Positions 19,583 to 20,168 of a DNA stretch of 20,168 bases are shown here, piece by piece. The number at the start of each line of letters is the position of its first letter. Within the stretch, counting starts at the first letter, position 1. Made by a program: the position numbers and the translations under genes. Source of the stretch: Yes71-27 sp040758635 (GTDB lineage Bacteria > Bacillota > Desulfotomaculia > Desulfotomaculales > Ammonificaceae); contig JBFLVI010000038.1 in assembly GCA_040758635.1 (NCBI GenBank), positions 1 to 20,168 on the forward strand, given 5' to 3'. Below the pieces are notes generated by a model. That model made no database searches, was not told the DNA's origin, and saw nothing but the letters and a program-made list of their open reading frames with translations.

Positions 19583-20168
19583 ATGGGACGTCAGTTTCCG
19601 CTTGAAAGAACAAGAAACATCGGAATCATGGCCCACATTGACGCCGGGAAAACTACCACCACCGAGCGGATCTTGTTTTACACGGGCAAGGTTCACCGGA
19701 TTGGTGAGGTGGACGATGGGGCCGCCACCATGGACTGGATGGTGCAGGAACAGGAGCGGGGGATCACCATTACCTCAGCGGCCACGACCTGCTTCTGGCG
19801 GGATTACCGCATTAACATTATTGACACACCCGGCCACGTGGATTTTACTGTTGAGGTAGAGCGGTCGCTGCGCGTACTTGACGGTGCGGTGGCGATATTC
19901 TGCTCCGTTGGTGGCGTAGAGCCCCAGAGCGAGACGGTTTGGCGCCAGGCAGACAAGTACGGCGTGCCGCGGATTGCTTACATCAACAAGATGGACCGAA
20001 CCGGCGCCGACTTTTTCCGGAGTTTGGCGATGATCAAGGAGCCACGGGTTCGGAGCCGGGCAGCATGCCCGCACTTCGCCAAAGACGCCTTTGAGCTGCG
20101 GGAGACCCTCCGCGTCGACGGGGTAAAGATCCACGAAAAGCTTGGCCACATCGGCCCACGAAACGGAA
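19583..20168 (+). CDS. fusA: Elongation factor G, partial; sequence departs from the family near the window end
   Basis: EF-G is the GTPase that drives ribosome translocation. The start ATG 19583 follows a near-perfect AAAGGAGGTG (19566-19575). The GTP-binding motifs are all present: AHIDAGKTT (residues 17-25), the switch I segment RGITITSAA, DTPGHVDF (81-88) and NKMD (135-138). Up to Glu153 (base 20041) the match to EF-G is excellent. After that the family expects a segment like RLGANPVPIQLPIG, but the frame reads PRVRSRAACPHFAKDAF and onward. It stays open to the window edge without any recognisable EF-G sequence in this or the other two frames. The remaining ~540 residues are outside the window. 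The gene is certain; the last ~127 bases may not belong to it. Confidence 0.9.
   Translation, partial: MGRQFPLERTRNIGIMAHIDAGKTTTTERILFYTGKVHRIGEVDDGAATMDWMVQEQERGITITSAATTCFWRDYRINIIDTPGHVDFTVEVERSLRVLDGAVAIFCSVGGVEPQSETVWRQADKYGVPRIAYINKMDRTGADFFRSLAMIKEPRVRSRAACPHFAKDAFELRETLRVDGVKIHEKLGHIGPRNG

Overview
The window is GC-rich DNA that looks like a deep-branching anaerobic, clostridia-type Firmicute (Peptococcaceae or Thermoanaerobacterales-like). Supporting signs are a textbook T-box leader on thrS, the Gram-positive order rpoB-rpoC-L7Ae-like-rpsL-rpsG-fusA, strong GGAGG ribosome binding sites, frequent GTG starts, a complete set of [NiFe]-hydrogenase maturation genes and a HesB-like gene with an in-frame TGA. 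This is an inference from gene content; no rRNA gene is present to confirm it.

Region by region. Bases 1-545 hold no gene I can support, but 264-392 carries several competing GC-rich helices. Next come a small two-helix membrane protein (546-836) and an HD-domain hydrolase (914-1489), then a perfect hairpin terminator shared with a convergent gene (1540-1848, minus strand). That gene is a HesB/IscA-like protein whose conserved Cys position is a TGA codon, so it is very probably a selenoprotein missed by ordinary ORF calling. It has its own clear promoter at 1906-1934. A long intergenic region follows, then the compact, overlapping hypA-hypB-hypF-hypC-hypD-hypE cluster (2222-7851), which builds and inserts the NiFe(CN)2CO centre of hydrogenases. 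No hydrogenase structural gene is in the window.

Between hypE and a DUF445 membrane protein (8026-8646) sits a 7-bp tandem repeat and inverted-repeat element. A sigma-A-type promoter overlapping the end of the DUF445 gene drives a threonine T-box leader with specifier ACC, antiterminator and terminator all readable, and then thrS (9061-10971). rpoB follows directly. The ribosomal genes rplKAJL that usually precede rpoB are absent, and rpoB instead has its own promoter with an AT-rich UP-like element and a structured leader ending in a T-run. rpoC, an L7Ae-like gene with its own promoter and terminator, rpsL, rpsG and the start of fusA complete the window.

The last ~127 bases stay in frame with fusA but stop resembling EF-G after residue 153, which points to an assembly chimera or a real disruption. 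I saw no CRISPR array, prophage, insertion-sequence transposase, tRNA or rRNA. Most of the window is conserved housekeeping. The points of real interest are the TGA-containing HesB gene, the leader RNAs and the unusual thrS-rpoB junction.
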